Source of the DNA: Thermus filiformis
GTDB taxonomy: Bacteria > Deinococcota > Deinococci > Deinococcales > Thermaceae
Direction: 5' to 3'
Length of the DNA stretch: 64,000 bases
NCBI RefSeq assembly: GCF_000771745.2
Contig: NZ_JPSL02000040.1
Coordinates: forward strand, 598,001 to 662,000
Numbering within the stretch: the first letter of the stretch is position 1; each line of letters opens with the position of its first letter. The notes beneath the pieces are model-generated. The model had not been told where the DNA came from. It was given only the letters and a program-made list of their open reading frames with translations, and ran no database searches. Below, piece after piece: positions 35,932 through 43,027 of this stretch. Both the position numbers and the translations under genes were made by a program.

Positions 35932-36231
35932 GTGAAAGAAAAGCTTTGGGAGGCATTGAAGGAAGTCTTGGATCCCGAGTACCCCGTCAGCGTGGTAGAC
36001 CTCGGGCTTGTCCGTGGGGTCGATTACGAGGATAGCAGGGCCAGGGTCTTCCTCACCTTCACCAGCCTGGGCTGCCCCTGCACCGAGATCATCAAGGAGG
36101 ATATCCGCAGCCGCCTGCTGAAGGTAGAAGGGGTGGAAACAGTAGAGATCGAAGAGGTGTTTGAGCCTTGGAGTGCGGAGGACATCTCACCCAGAGGGCG
36201 GATGATCCTGCTTCAGTTGGGGGTGACGTGA
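35932..36231 (+). CDS. PaaD N-terminal-like DUF59/MIP18 protein
   Basis: A 99-residue protein of the DUF59/MIP18 fold: LDPEYPVSVVDLGLVRGV and TSLGCPCTEIIKEDIRSRL are the two hallmark blocks. In E. coli PaaD this domain is followed by a zinc ribbon; here the protein stops after the DUF59 part and a separate zinc-ribbon gene lies 1.1 kb downstream. It is probably needed to mature the diiron or Fe-S centre of the oxygenase. A GTG start follows a GGGGACAAG ribosome site. Its stop overlaps the next ATG by 1 base. Confidence 0.8.
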   Translation: MKEKLWEALKEVLDPEYPVSVVDLGLVRGVDYEDSRARVFLTFTSLGCPCTEIIKEDIRSRLLKVEGVETVEIEEVFEPWSAEDISPRGRMILLQLGVT

Positions 36232-36425
36232 TGGGGCCGGGGGAGTACTACGAGGTCTTTGCCCGCTACGAGCCAGAGGAGCCCCTCAGGCATATCGGCA
36301 CCGTGCGGGCCAGAACCCCCAAGGATGCTGAGGTGTTTGCCTATACCCTTTACGACGAGTGGAAGTGGAGGGAGATGCTCGTGGTTCCCAGGAAGGAGCT
36401 GGTATGGCTCAAAAAGCCGGAGTAG
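36231..36425 (+). CDS. PaaB-like small subunit, first copy
   Basis: A 64-residue protein starting MGPGEYYEVFARYEPEEPLRH, followed by RTPKDAEVFAYTLYDEWKWREMLVVPRKEL. This follows the PaaB layout (an N-terminal strand with a hydrophobic-FxR pattern, then a helix and a strand ending in VP..), though PaaB proteins are usually about 95 residues. PaaB bridges PaaA-PaaC heterodimers. The ATG overlaps the stop of the DUF59 gene (TGATG), and its own end overlaps the next start by 22 bases. Confidence 0.72.
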   Translation: MGPGEYYEVFARYEPEEPLRHIGTVRARTPKDAEVFAYTLYDEWKWREMLVVPRKELVWLKKPE

Positions 36426-36613
36426 GATACCTGGTTTTTGCTCGCAAGGAATACGCGGAGCCCTTGCGCTTCCAGGGCGAGTGGGTGGGGCTGGCCGAAA
36501 CCGAAGCCGTTTTCCAGCGCTTCGGTCAGGACTGGCTCGAGGTGGTTCTGGTGCCTGAACGAGCGGTGCGTTGGGTCATCCGGTCTCCGGAAAGGGAGGA
36601 AACCCATGCCTAG
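36404..36613 (+). CDS. PaaB-like small subunit, second copy
   Basis: A 69-residue protein (GVGYLVFARKEYAEPLRFQG, ETEAVFQRFGQDWLEVVLVPERAV) with the same strand-helix-strand plan and length as the gene before it: YYEVFARYEPEEPLRH lines up with YLVFARKEYAEPLRFQ and MLVVPRKELVW with VVLVPERAVRW. Two tandem PaaB-like genes imply an asymmetric bridge. The start lies within the preceding gene; the stop overlaps the PaaC-like start by 8 bases. Confidence 0.7.
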   Translation: MAQKAGVGYLVFARKEYAEPLRFQGEWVGLAETEAVFQRFGQDWLEVVLVPERAVRWVIRSPEREETHA

Positions 36614-37388
36614 CTGGCAGGACAACGATCGGGCGGTGGCCGCCCTGGTCAACCTGGTGGTGGTTCTGGCCGACAACAAGTACTTCCTGGGCCGCCGCAT
36701 CTCCGAGTGGGAGGTGGGGGCCCCTGGCCTCGAGGAAGCCGTGGCCTCCAGTGCCCTGGCGCAGGAAGAGCTCGGGCACGCCCGGGTCCTTTATCCTTTG
36801 TTGGATGAGCTTCCCTTCCCGGAGCGGCCCCTTCCCCTGGAACGGGAGGGGGATAGGAAGCGCCGCTATGCCGTCAGTTTCCTGGACAAGCCCTGGGGTA
36901 CGTGGACCGAGGCTGTGGCCGCCATCCTCCTTGTAGACACGGCCCTGACCACCATGCTGGAGCACCTTACCGACTCGGCTTGGGAGCCCCTGGCCCGGCG
37001 GGCGGTCCGGATCCTGCAGGAGGAAGCCTTCCACCTGGAGTTCGCCGAGGGGCGCCTGCGGGAGCTGGCGGCCCTGCCCGGCGTAAGGGGCGAGCTCGAG
37101 GGGCACCTGCGGGCCTTCCTCCCGGAGATGCTGCTCTGGTTCGGACCCGAGGGTGAAGAGGGCGTCAGGGAGCTGGTAAGGGAGGGTCTCATCCGGGGTG
37201 GCAACGAGGCCTGGCGCCAGGCCTACCTGGGACGGATCGCCCCCCTCCTGCTGGAGGAACGCCTGGGCGTCCTTCCCTATCCCTCCTGGGACGTGGCCCG
37301 CCGCCGGTATGAGTACGGGGAGCTGCCGTGGAATCATTGGAACAGATTGCAAAGAAGACTCGAAGCCGTCTCTCCCGTAGAGAGGTGA
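36606..37388 (+). CDS. PaaC-like oxygenase subunit with complete iron-ligand motifs
   Basis: A 260-residue ferritin-like protein related to PaaC. It keeps E34, E55-x-x-H58 (QEELGHARVL), E102 and E140-x-x-H143 (QEEAFHLEF). In E. coli PaaC, as I recall it, the first motif is degenerate (a LLGQAR-type sequence) and the subunit is structural. If metal binds here the complex may have two diiron centres. The gene is coupled to its neighbours by overlaps at both ends: 8 bases with the PaaB-like gene and 61 bases with the zinc-ribbon gene. Confidence 0.8.
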   Translation: MPSWQDNDRAVAALVNLVVVLADNKYFLGRRISEWEVGAPGLEEAVASSALAQEELGHARVLYPLLDELPFPERPLPLEREGDRKRRYAVSFLDKPWGTWTEAVAAILLVDTALTTMLEHLTDSAWEPLARRAVRILQEEAFHLEFAEGRLRELAALPGVRGELEGHLRAFLPEMLLWFGPEGEEGVRELVREGLIRGGNEAWRQAYLGRIAPLLLEERLGVLPYPSWDVARRRYEYGELPWNHWNRLQRRLEAVSPVER

Positions 37389-37528
37389 CCTGCCCGTGGT
37401 GCGGCTCCACCCGGGTGGAGCGCCTGGGGGAGTTTGGCCCCCAGCTTATGGGGGAGCCCTACCTGTGCCTGGAATGCCGGAGCCCCTTCGAGCGGATCCG
37501 TAAGCGGGGGGAAGATGACCAAGGTTGA
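37328..37528 (+). CDS. Stand-alone PaaD-type zinc ribbon
   Basis: A 66-residue protein with CPWCGS near residue 22 and CLEC near residue 47, in the context VERLGEFGP.LMGEPYLCLEC.SPFE. This is the layout of the PaaD C-terminal ribbon (two CxxC pairs, a central EFG, an ending PF). The GTG at 37328 lies inside the end of the PaaC-like gene, and the stop lies 14 bases into the hydratase gene. With the DUF59 protein it would rebuild a whole PaaD from two chains. Confidence 0.78.
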   Translation: MESLEQIAKKTRSRLSRREVTCPWCGSTRVERLGEFGPQLMGEPYLCLECRSPFERIRKRGEDDQG

Positions 37529-38291
37529 GGCTTCCCTTGAGGGCGGGGTGCTCCTTCTACGGTTGAACCGTCCTGAGGCCCGCAACGCCCTGGACGGGGA
37601 GATGGTGGCGGCCCTGGAGGGGTACTTGGAGCAGGCGGGAACGGATCCCGAAGTGCAGGGGGTCATCCTCACCGGTACAGGGCGGGCTTTCTGCGCTGGC
37701 GCCGATCTGGCCCGCTTTGAGGCGGCGGAAGACCCCCGGCGGTTTCGCTGGGAAAGCCACCGCCTCTCCCGGATGGTCCAGCTTCTCGAGGAAATCGAGA
37801 AGCCCGTCGTAGTGGCTGTGAACGGTCTGGCCACCGGCCTGGGACTTGCCCTGATGCTGGCCGCGGACCTCCGGGTGGCCTCCCGGGAAGCGCGCTTTGC
37901 CTTCCGGGAGGGCCGGATCGGTCTTCTCCCCAGCCACGGCGGCATCGCCCGCCTGGTGCGCTACGTGGGGCTGGGCCGGGCCCGGGACCTCCTGCTGGGG
38001 GGGGAGGAGCTGGACGCGGAGGGGGCCCGGCTCGTGGGGCTGGTTACCGAGGTGGTGGAGCCCGAAAGCCTTTTAGACGCGGCCAGAGCCAGACTAGAAA
38101 GGGCCTTGCTCCGGGCCCCCCTGTCCTACGGGCTCGTCAAACGCCTCCTCTCGGCGGTGGATGGCATGGATCTGGGGAGCGGTCTCCTTATGGAGATGCT
38201 GGGGCAAAGTTCGTTGGTGGCTAGCGAGGATCACCGGGAGGGGCTCGCCGCCTTCCGGGAAGGGCGGGAACCCCGGTTCAGGGGGCGTTGA
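37515..38291 (+). CDS. Enoyl-CoA hydratase/isomerase family protein
   Basis: A 258-residue crotonase. The oxyanion-hole segments are AFCAGADLARF and NGLATGLGLALMLAADL. The usual first catalytic Glu region reads FREGRIGLLPSHGGIARLVRYVG, and the second is replaced by GGEELDAEGARLVGLV, so isomerase or ring-opening activity (PaaG/PaaB type) is as likely as hydration. The ATG at 37515 is used; a longer frame opens at 37434. Its stop overlaps the next ATG (TGATG). Confidence 0.82.
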   Translation: MTKVEASLEGGVLLLRLNRPEARNALDGEMVAALEGYLEQAGTDPEVQGVILTGTGRAFCAGADLARFEAAEDPRRFRWESHRLSRMVQLLEEIEKPVVVAVNGLATGLGLALMLAADLRVASREARFAFREGRIGLLPSHGGIARLVRYVGLGRARDLLLGGEELDAEGARLVGLVTEVVEPESLLDAARARLERALLRAPLSYGLVKRLLSAVDGMDLGSGLLMEMLGQSSLVASEDHREGLAAFREGREPRFRGR

Positions 38292-38830
38292 TGGCGGTGC
38301 TCGTGGCCCTCGAGGGGAAGGAGCCCCGGGTTCACCCCACAGCCTTTGTGGCCCCCACGGCCACCCTGATCGGCGACGTGGTGGTGGAGGAGGGGGCAAG
38401 CGTGTGGTTTGGGGCGGTGCTGCGGGCGGACTTCGACCGCATTGTGGTGGGGCCGGGCAGCTGCGTCCAGGACAATGCTGTGGTCCACACCGCCGAGGGG
38501 CTCCCCACCCTTATCGGCCCCTCCGTTACCGTGGCCCATCTGGCCTATCTGGAGGGTTGTGTGGTGGAGGAGGGAGCGCTGATCGGGGTGGGGGCCCTGG
38601 TCCTCCAACGGGCCCGGGTGGGCCGGGGGGCGGTGGTGGCGGCGGGAAGTGTGGTTTTGGAGGGCATGGAGATCCCTCCCGAGACCCTGGTTGCCGGTGT
38701 CCCGGCCCAGGCCAAGAAAACCCTTTCGGGGAGCAGCCGGGCCTGGGCGGAGATGGCCGCACGGGAGTACCGGGCCCTCAGCCTCCGCTACCGGAGGACG
38801 GCCCGTCTCCTGGACAGCGGAGATACCTGA
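38291..38830 (+). CDS. PaaY-like gamma-carbonic anhydrase fold protein
   Basis: A 179-residue left-handed beta-helix protein with hexapeptide repeats (PTAFVAPTATLIGDVVVEEG, VHTAEGLPTLIGPSVTVAHLAYLEGCVVE, RVGRGAVVAAGSVVL). The metal-site histidines appear in VVHTAE and VAHLAYL. PaaY relatives are thioesterases that clear dead-end CoA adducts of the epoxide pathway. It is the last gene of the operon, and its 3' end overlaps the convergent TetR gene by 53 bases. Confidence 0.8.
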   Translation: MAVLVALEGKEPRVHPTAFVAPTATLIGDVVVEEGASVWFGAVLRADFDRIVVGPGSCVQDNAVVHTAEGLPTLIGPSVTVAHLAYLEGCVVEEGALIGVGALVLQRARVGRGAVVAAGSVVLEGMEIPPETLVAGVPAQAKKTLSGSSRAWAEMAAREYRALSLRYRRTARLLDSGDT

Positions 38831-39434
38831 GCAGGGCTTCCTGGCAGAGGAGCTTGTAGGTGGGGTGGAGCTCCCGCCAATCCTTTTCCTGTATCCATTG
38901 GATGAAGAGGCCGTCGATCAGGGCCCGGAGAACCTTGGCGTCCTGGGAGGGGTCCCGGGAGAAGAAGACGCCTTGGTTTACCCCGTGGCGGATGACCTCA
39001 GCGTAGGTCTCCTCCTCGATGCGCCGGGCCTCCTCCGCCAGGGCGGCAAACCTGGGGTCCTGGGGGTTTCGGGCCACGGACCCCACCAGATCCAGAAAGG
39101 TGAGGTAAAAGGTCCGGTTGGCGTCGGGGTTGACGAAGATGGCCTCCACCATCGCCCTGGCCCTCTCCTCCGGGGTGGCCGAGCGCTCCAGGGAGCGCTT
39201 GATGCGCTCGGCCACCCGGGAGAGAACCCAGCGCCAGGTGGTCAGGAGGAGCCGTTCCTTGGTCTTGAAATAGTAGAGGATCACCCCCTTGCTTACGTCC
39301 ACCCGGTCGGCCACGTCCTGCAAGGACAGCCCATGGAGGCCCTTTTCCGCAAGCAGTTCGTAGGCGGCCCGGATCAGCTCGACATGTTTCGGCGTGATCC
39401 GCTCTTCCTTGTTCGGGATGCGAGGCCGGCCCAT
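38778..39434 (-). CDS. TetR-family regulator of the aromatic cluster
   Basis: A 218-residue repressor. The N-terminal helix-turn-helix is GLHGLSLQDVADRVDVSKGVILYYFKTKERLL and the rest is helical. It is third in a reverse operon (aldehyde dehydrogenase, hydratase, regulator) driven from the promoter at 41704-41732, which itself carries the palindrome CTGACCGGTTGG. It therefore probably represses its own operon, the Liv operon and the Paa-type operon, with a CoA thioester as likely inducer by analogy with PaaR/FadR-type TetR proteins. Confidence 0.85.
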   Translation of the reverse strand: MGRPRIPNKEERITPKHVELIRAAYELLAEKGLHGLSLQDVADRVDVSKGVILYYFKTKERLLLTTWRWVLSRVAERIKRSLERSATPEERARAMVEAIFVNPDANRTFYLTFLDLVGSVARNPQDPRFAALAEEARRIEEETYAEVIRHGVNQGVFFSRDPSQDAKVLRALIDGLFIQWIQEKDWRELHPTYKLLCQEALLRYLRCPGDGPSSGSGG

Positions 39435-39444
39435 GAACCCGAGT

Positions 39445-40218
39445 TTAGCGTCCCTTGAAGACGGGCGCTCGTTTTTCCAGAAAGGCCCGGATCCCTTCCT
39501 GGCCGTCCTCGCTGTAGAAGAGGGCTTCCACCAGCTCGCGTTCTAGCCGGAGACCGTCTTCTAGGGTCCGGTCCAGACCTTCGTAGACCGCCCGCTTGAT
39601 ATGGGCAATGGCCAGTCCCGCGCCCCGCGCCAGGGCCTCGGCAAAGCGGCGGGTTTCCTGGACCAGGGTGTCGCGATCGGGGTAGAGCCGTTCCACAACC
39701 CCCAGGCGGTGGGCTTCCTCAGGGGTGAGGGTCTGGCCGGAGGCCATAAGCTCCAGAGCCTTGCCCCACCCCACCAGCCGGGGCAGCCGTTGCGTGCCCC
39801 CAGTTCCGGGGAGGAGGCCCAGGGTGACCTCGGGCAGGCCCAAGCGATACTCCCCCTGAGCAGCGAACCTGAGATCGCAGGCTAGGGCGATCTCCAGACC
39901 TCCTCCAAGGGCGTGGCCCGCGATTTCGGCGATAAAAATTTTGGGGATGCGGGCGATCCCATTGAAGACCTCGTGGGCCCGCCGGACCATAGCCATGTTG
40001 ACATCCGGCGGATTTTCAGAAAAGGCCTTTACATCGGCCCCCCCGGAGAAGAACCTCTCTATAGCGCTCCGAACGATGACCGCCTTCACCTCCGGGTCCG
40101 TGGCCGCCTGCTCAATGGCCTTCCCGAAGGCCTCGATGAAATCCCGGTTGTAGCTGTTGGCCGGAGGGCGGTTGAGGGTAATGACGCCCACGCCACCTTC
40201 CTTGCTGAACTCCACCAT
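39445..40218 (-). CDS. Enoyl-CoA hydratase
   Basis: A 257-residue crotonase with IERFFSGGADVKAFSEN and IAGHALGGGLEIALACDLRFAA (oxyanion hole). LGLPEVTLGLLPGTGGTQRLPRLVG carries the two catalytic Glu positions of true hydratases (E in LPEV; G-rich TLG region). It is more classical than the crotonase at 37515, so it probably does the beta-oxidation hydration step. It lies 12 bases downstream of the dehydrogenase gene and 10 bases upstream of tetR. Confidence 0.88.
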   Translation of the reverse strand: MVEFSKEGGVGVITLNRPPANSYNRDFIEAFGKAIEQAATDPEVKAVIVRSAIERFFSGGADVKAFSENPPDVNMAMVRRAHEVFNGIARIPKIFIAEIAGHALGGGLEIALACDLRFAAQGEYRLGLPEVTLGLLPGTGGTQRLPRLVGWGKALELMASGQTLTPEEAHRLGVVERLYPDRDTLVQETRRFAEALARGAGLAIAHIKRAVYEGLDRTLEDGLRLERELVEALFYSEDGQEGIRAFLEKRAPVFKGR

Positions 40219-40230
40219 GATTCCGCCTCC

Positions 40231-41682
40231 TTACTCCAGATCCCCCACTACCACGGACTTGGTTTCAAAGTAGTAATCCAAGGCTTCGATCCCGTGCTCC
40301 TTGCCGTAGCCGCTTTGCTTGACCCCCCCGAAGGGAAGCTCGTCGTACCCGTAGTGGATCTGGTTCACCCAGGTCATGCCGGCTTCGATCTCCTGCGCGG
40401 CCTTGTGGATCCACTTAACGTTGTAGGTCCATATAGAGGAGCCCAAGCCGTAGATGGAGTCGTTGGCCATCCGGATCGCCTCATCGATGTCCTTGACCTT
40501 CCAAATGGGGAGGAGAGGTCCGAAGGTTTCCTCCCGCACCACCCGGCTGTCGTGGGCGGGCTCGGCCACCACCGTGGGGAGGAAGAAGAAGCCCCTCTCC
40601 CGGCCCTCGGGCACCTTTCCTCCATAGAGGAGCTTGCCCCCCTTGGCCAGGGCGTCCTGGAGCTGGGCCTGGACCTCCTCCCGTTGCTTGGCCGTGTGCA
40701 GGGGGCCGATGCGAATCCTGGGCCTTTCCGCCTTCACCCACCCCTCTCCGGGCTCATAGCGGGCCACCCCTGCGAGGAGCTTCTCCAAGAAGGTGTCGTA
40801 TACCTCCTCGAAGACGTAGACCCGCTTTGCGGCCAGGCAGGCCTGGCCCGCGTTCCAGAAACGGCCGATCAGGACGCCGCGCACAGCCTTGTCCAGATCC
40901 GCGTCCGGACAGATGATCACGGGATCCGAACCCCCGAGCTCCAGGGTCACCCGCTTGAAATGGGGTACGGAAAGCTCCAGGATCCTCCGGCCCGTGGCCG
41001 TCTCGCCGGTAAAGGCCACCCGCCGCACGTCAGGATGGCTCACCAGGGCCTCTCCTACCGTCCGACCCGGTCCTGTGACGATGTTGAGCACCCCTGGGGG
41101 AAGGCCGGCCTCGTTCAGGTAGCCCACCACCTTGATGGCCGCCAGGGGCGTCGTGCTCGCAGGCTTGACCACGACGGTGTTCCCGGCCACCAGGGCGGGC
41201 CCGATCTTGGTGCCCATGAGGGTGAGGGGAAAGTTCCAGGGGACTATGGCTGCGGCCACCCCGATGGGCCGTTTGATGATCAGACCGTAGGAGGGACCAA
41301 ACCGGGAGGGAAGGGGCTGGTAGCTTCCCCGGATCTTGGTGGCCAGGTCGGCGTAGTAGGTGAGCCCGTGCAGGAGGTGGTCGAACTCCCCCTGGGCCTC
41401 GTGGAGGGGCTTACCCTGTTCCCGGGTGAGGGTCTCCACGATTTCCTCGCGGTGGGCCTTCAGGATCTCGACCCCCCGCCTGAGGAACTCCCCCCGCTCC
41501 TCAAAATCCTTTTTGGACCAGGAGGGGAAAGCCTCCTTGGCCACCCTCACCGCTTCCTCCACATCCTCGATCCCGCCCAGGGGGGCATGGTCCACCACCT
41601 CCTCCGTGGCGGGATTGACCACGGGGTAGGTGGCCCCGCTCCTAGCCCGCCTCCACTCACCTCCTATGAACATCTCCGCCAT
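40231..41682 (-). CDS. Aldehyde dehydrogenase, first copy
   Basis: A 483-residue NAD(P)-dependent aldehyde dehydrogenase. VPWNFPLTLMGTKIGPALVAGNTVVVKPA (cofactor binding), FTGETATG, the general base in ELGGSDP and the catalytic cysteine in NAGQACLAAKR are all present. It starts MAEMFIGGEW and shares that opening with the second copy at 46241. In the Paa pathway the aldehyde after ring opening is oxidised by the dehydrogenase half of PaaZ; this stand-alone enzyme is a candidate for that step. First gene of the tetR operon. Confidence 0.88.
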   Translation of the reverse strand: MAEMFIGGEWRRARSGATYPVVNPATEEVVDHAPLGGIEDVEEAVRVAKEAFPSWSKKDFEERGEFLRRGVEILKAHREEIVETLTREQGKPLHEAQGEFDHLLHGLTYYADLATKIRGSYQPLPSRFGPSYGLIIKRPIGVAAAIVPWNFPLTLMGTKIGPALVAGNTVVVKPASTTPLAAIKVVGYLNEAGLPPGVLNIVTGPGRTVGEALVSHPDVRRVAFTGETATGRRILELSVPHFKRVTLELGGSDPVIICPDADLDKAVRGVLIGRFWNAGQACLAAKRVYVFEEVYDTFLEKLLAGVARYEPGEGWVKAERPRIRIGPLHTAKQREEVQAQLQDALAKGGKLLYGGKVPEGRERGFFFLPTVVAEPAHDSRVVREETFGPLLPIWKVKDIDEAIRMANDSIYGLGSSIWTYNVKWIHKAAQEIEAGMTWVNQIHYGYDELPFGGVKQSGYGKEHGIEALDYYFETKSVVVGDLE

Positions 41683-41703
41683 CCTTACCTCCCGTCGCGG
41701 ATG

Positions 41704-41732
41704 AGTTTATCTGACCGGTTGGAAAAAGTCAA
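41704..41732 (-). promoter_or_regulatory. Reverse promoter with operator (dehydrogenase-hydratase-tetR operon)
   Basis: On the reverse strand TTGACT (41732-41727), 17 bases and TAAACT (41709-41704) are seen. The forward-strand palindrome CTGACCGGTTGG (41711-41722) fills the spacer. Confidence 0.75.
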
Positions 41733-41779
41733 CCCGGACGTCCGCGAGGACCGTTCCCCTAGGGACTCGCCGGCCCGTC

Positions 41780-41808
41780 TTGACATGATTTATCCGACCG
41801 GTTAGACT
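41780..41808 (+). promoter_or_regulatory. Forward promoter with operator (Liv transport operon)
   Basis: TTGACA (41780-41785), 17 bases and TAGACT (41803-41808) are seen. CCGACCGGTTAG (41794-41805) overlaps the spacer and -10. This is the best palindrome of the three sites (CYRACCGGTYRG). Confidence 0.8.
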
Positions 41809-41857
41809 AACCCCGTCAGGGGACAAAAGTCCCTTTCGGGAAGGGAGGGATCGGCCG

Positions 41858-43027
41858 ATGAACTATTCCAGGCGGCGGTTGATCAAGCAGGGAGCTGCCC
41901 TCGGACTGGGCTTTTTCCTTGGAACCAGGGCCCAGCGGGAGGCTTTACGGATCGGGGTTGTCCTGCCTTACTCCGGCGTGTACGCCCAGCTGGGGGAGGA
42001 CATCACCAACGGCATGCTCCTTTACTTTGAGGAGGTCAGGAACCAGGCTGGGGGCCGGCCCATCCAGCTCGTGCGGGAGGACGAAACTGCAGACCCTGCC
42101 GTGGCCCTGCGCAAGGTAACCAAGCTGGTGGAGCAGGACCGGGTGGACCTCCTCACCGGTTTGGTGAGCACGGCCGCAGCGTACGCGGTGCGGGACTACG
42201 TTCACAACACCAAGAACATCCTCATCGTGAGCAATGCCGGGGGCAACGCTCTCACCCGGGAGCGCAAAAGCCCCTACATCTTCCGCACCTCCTTTACCAG
42301 CTGGCAGGTGAGCTTCCCCTTGGGCCGCTGGGTGGCGGAGCGAATCGGCAAGCGGGTAGCCATCGTGGCTGCAGACTACGCCTTCGGGCGGGAAAGCGCG
42401 GCCGCCTTCAAGGAGAGCTTCCTGGCGGCAGGGGGGCAGATCGTGGATGAGGTTTACACCCCCCTTGGGAGCACGGACTTCAGTGCGGCCCTCACCCGTC
42501 TGGTGCGGGCCAGGCCCCAGGCGGTTTTCGGATTCCTGGCCGGTAGCGATGCGGTCATCTTCCTGAAGCAGTACGCCCAGTTCGGGCTCAAGGGCAGCGT
42601 TCCCCTGACCACCACGGGGTTTACCGTGGAAGAGGACGTGATCCGGGCCGTGGGCCGCGATGCCGAAGGGGCCTACAGCAGCCTGCACTGGGCGGTGCGC
42701 CTGGCCATTCCCGAGAACCAGCGCTTCGTGCAGGCCTACCGCCGCCGCTTCAACCGGACCCCCAGCGTGTACTCCATGCAGGGCTACGACACGGCCCGGG
42801 TGATCGTGGAGGGGGTGAACGCCCTCCAGGGGGATCTGGCGAATAAGGATCGCCTGGTAGAGGCCCTGGAAGGGATCCGCTTCCGGGGACCGCGGGGTCT
42901 TTTTGAGTTCGACCCCAAGACCCATCAAGTGGTCCAGAACATCTACGTGCGCCAGGTCCGCGACGTGGGGGGTGAGCTGGCCAACGCGGTGGTGGCCGAC
43001 CTGGGCCGGGTCCGGGATCCCGGTTAG
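41858..43027 (+). CDS. ABC transporter substrate-binding protein (aromatic/branched-chain type)
   Basis: A 389-residue periplasmic receptor of the Leu/Ile/Val-binding class. A Tat-like signal (SRRRLIKQGAALGLGFFLG) is followed by LRIGVVLPYSGVYAQLGEDITNGMLLYFEE, VDLLTGLVSTAAAYAV and YDTARVIVEGVNAL. In aromatic clusters such receptors bind benzoates or phenylpropanoids. It is the first gene of the Liv operon, directly under the TetR operator. Confidence 0.87.
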   Translation: MNYSRRRLIKQGAALGLGFFLGTRAQREALRIGVVLPYSGVYAQLGEDITNGMLLYFEEVRNQAGGRPIQLVREDETADPAVALRKVTKLVEQDRVDLLTGLVSTAAAYAVRDYVHNTKNILIVSNAGGNALTRERKSPYIFRTSFTSWQVSFPLGRWVAERIGKRVAIVAADYAFGRESAAAFKESFLAAGGQIVDEVYTPLGSTDFSAALTRLVRARPQAVFGFLAGSDAVIFLKQYAQFGLKGSVPLTTTGFTVEEDVIRAVGRDAEGAYSSLHWAVRLAIPENQRFVQAYRRRFNRTPSVYSMQGYDTARVIVEGVNALQGDLANKDRLVEALEGIRFRGPRGLFEFDPKTHQVVQNIYVRQVRDVGGELANAVVADLGRVRDPG

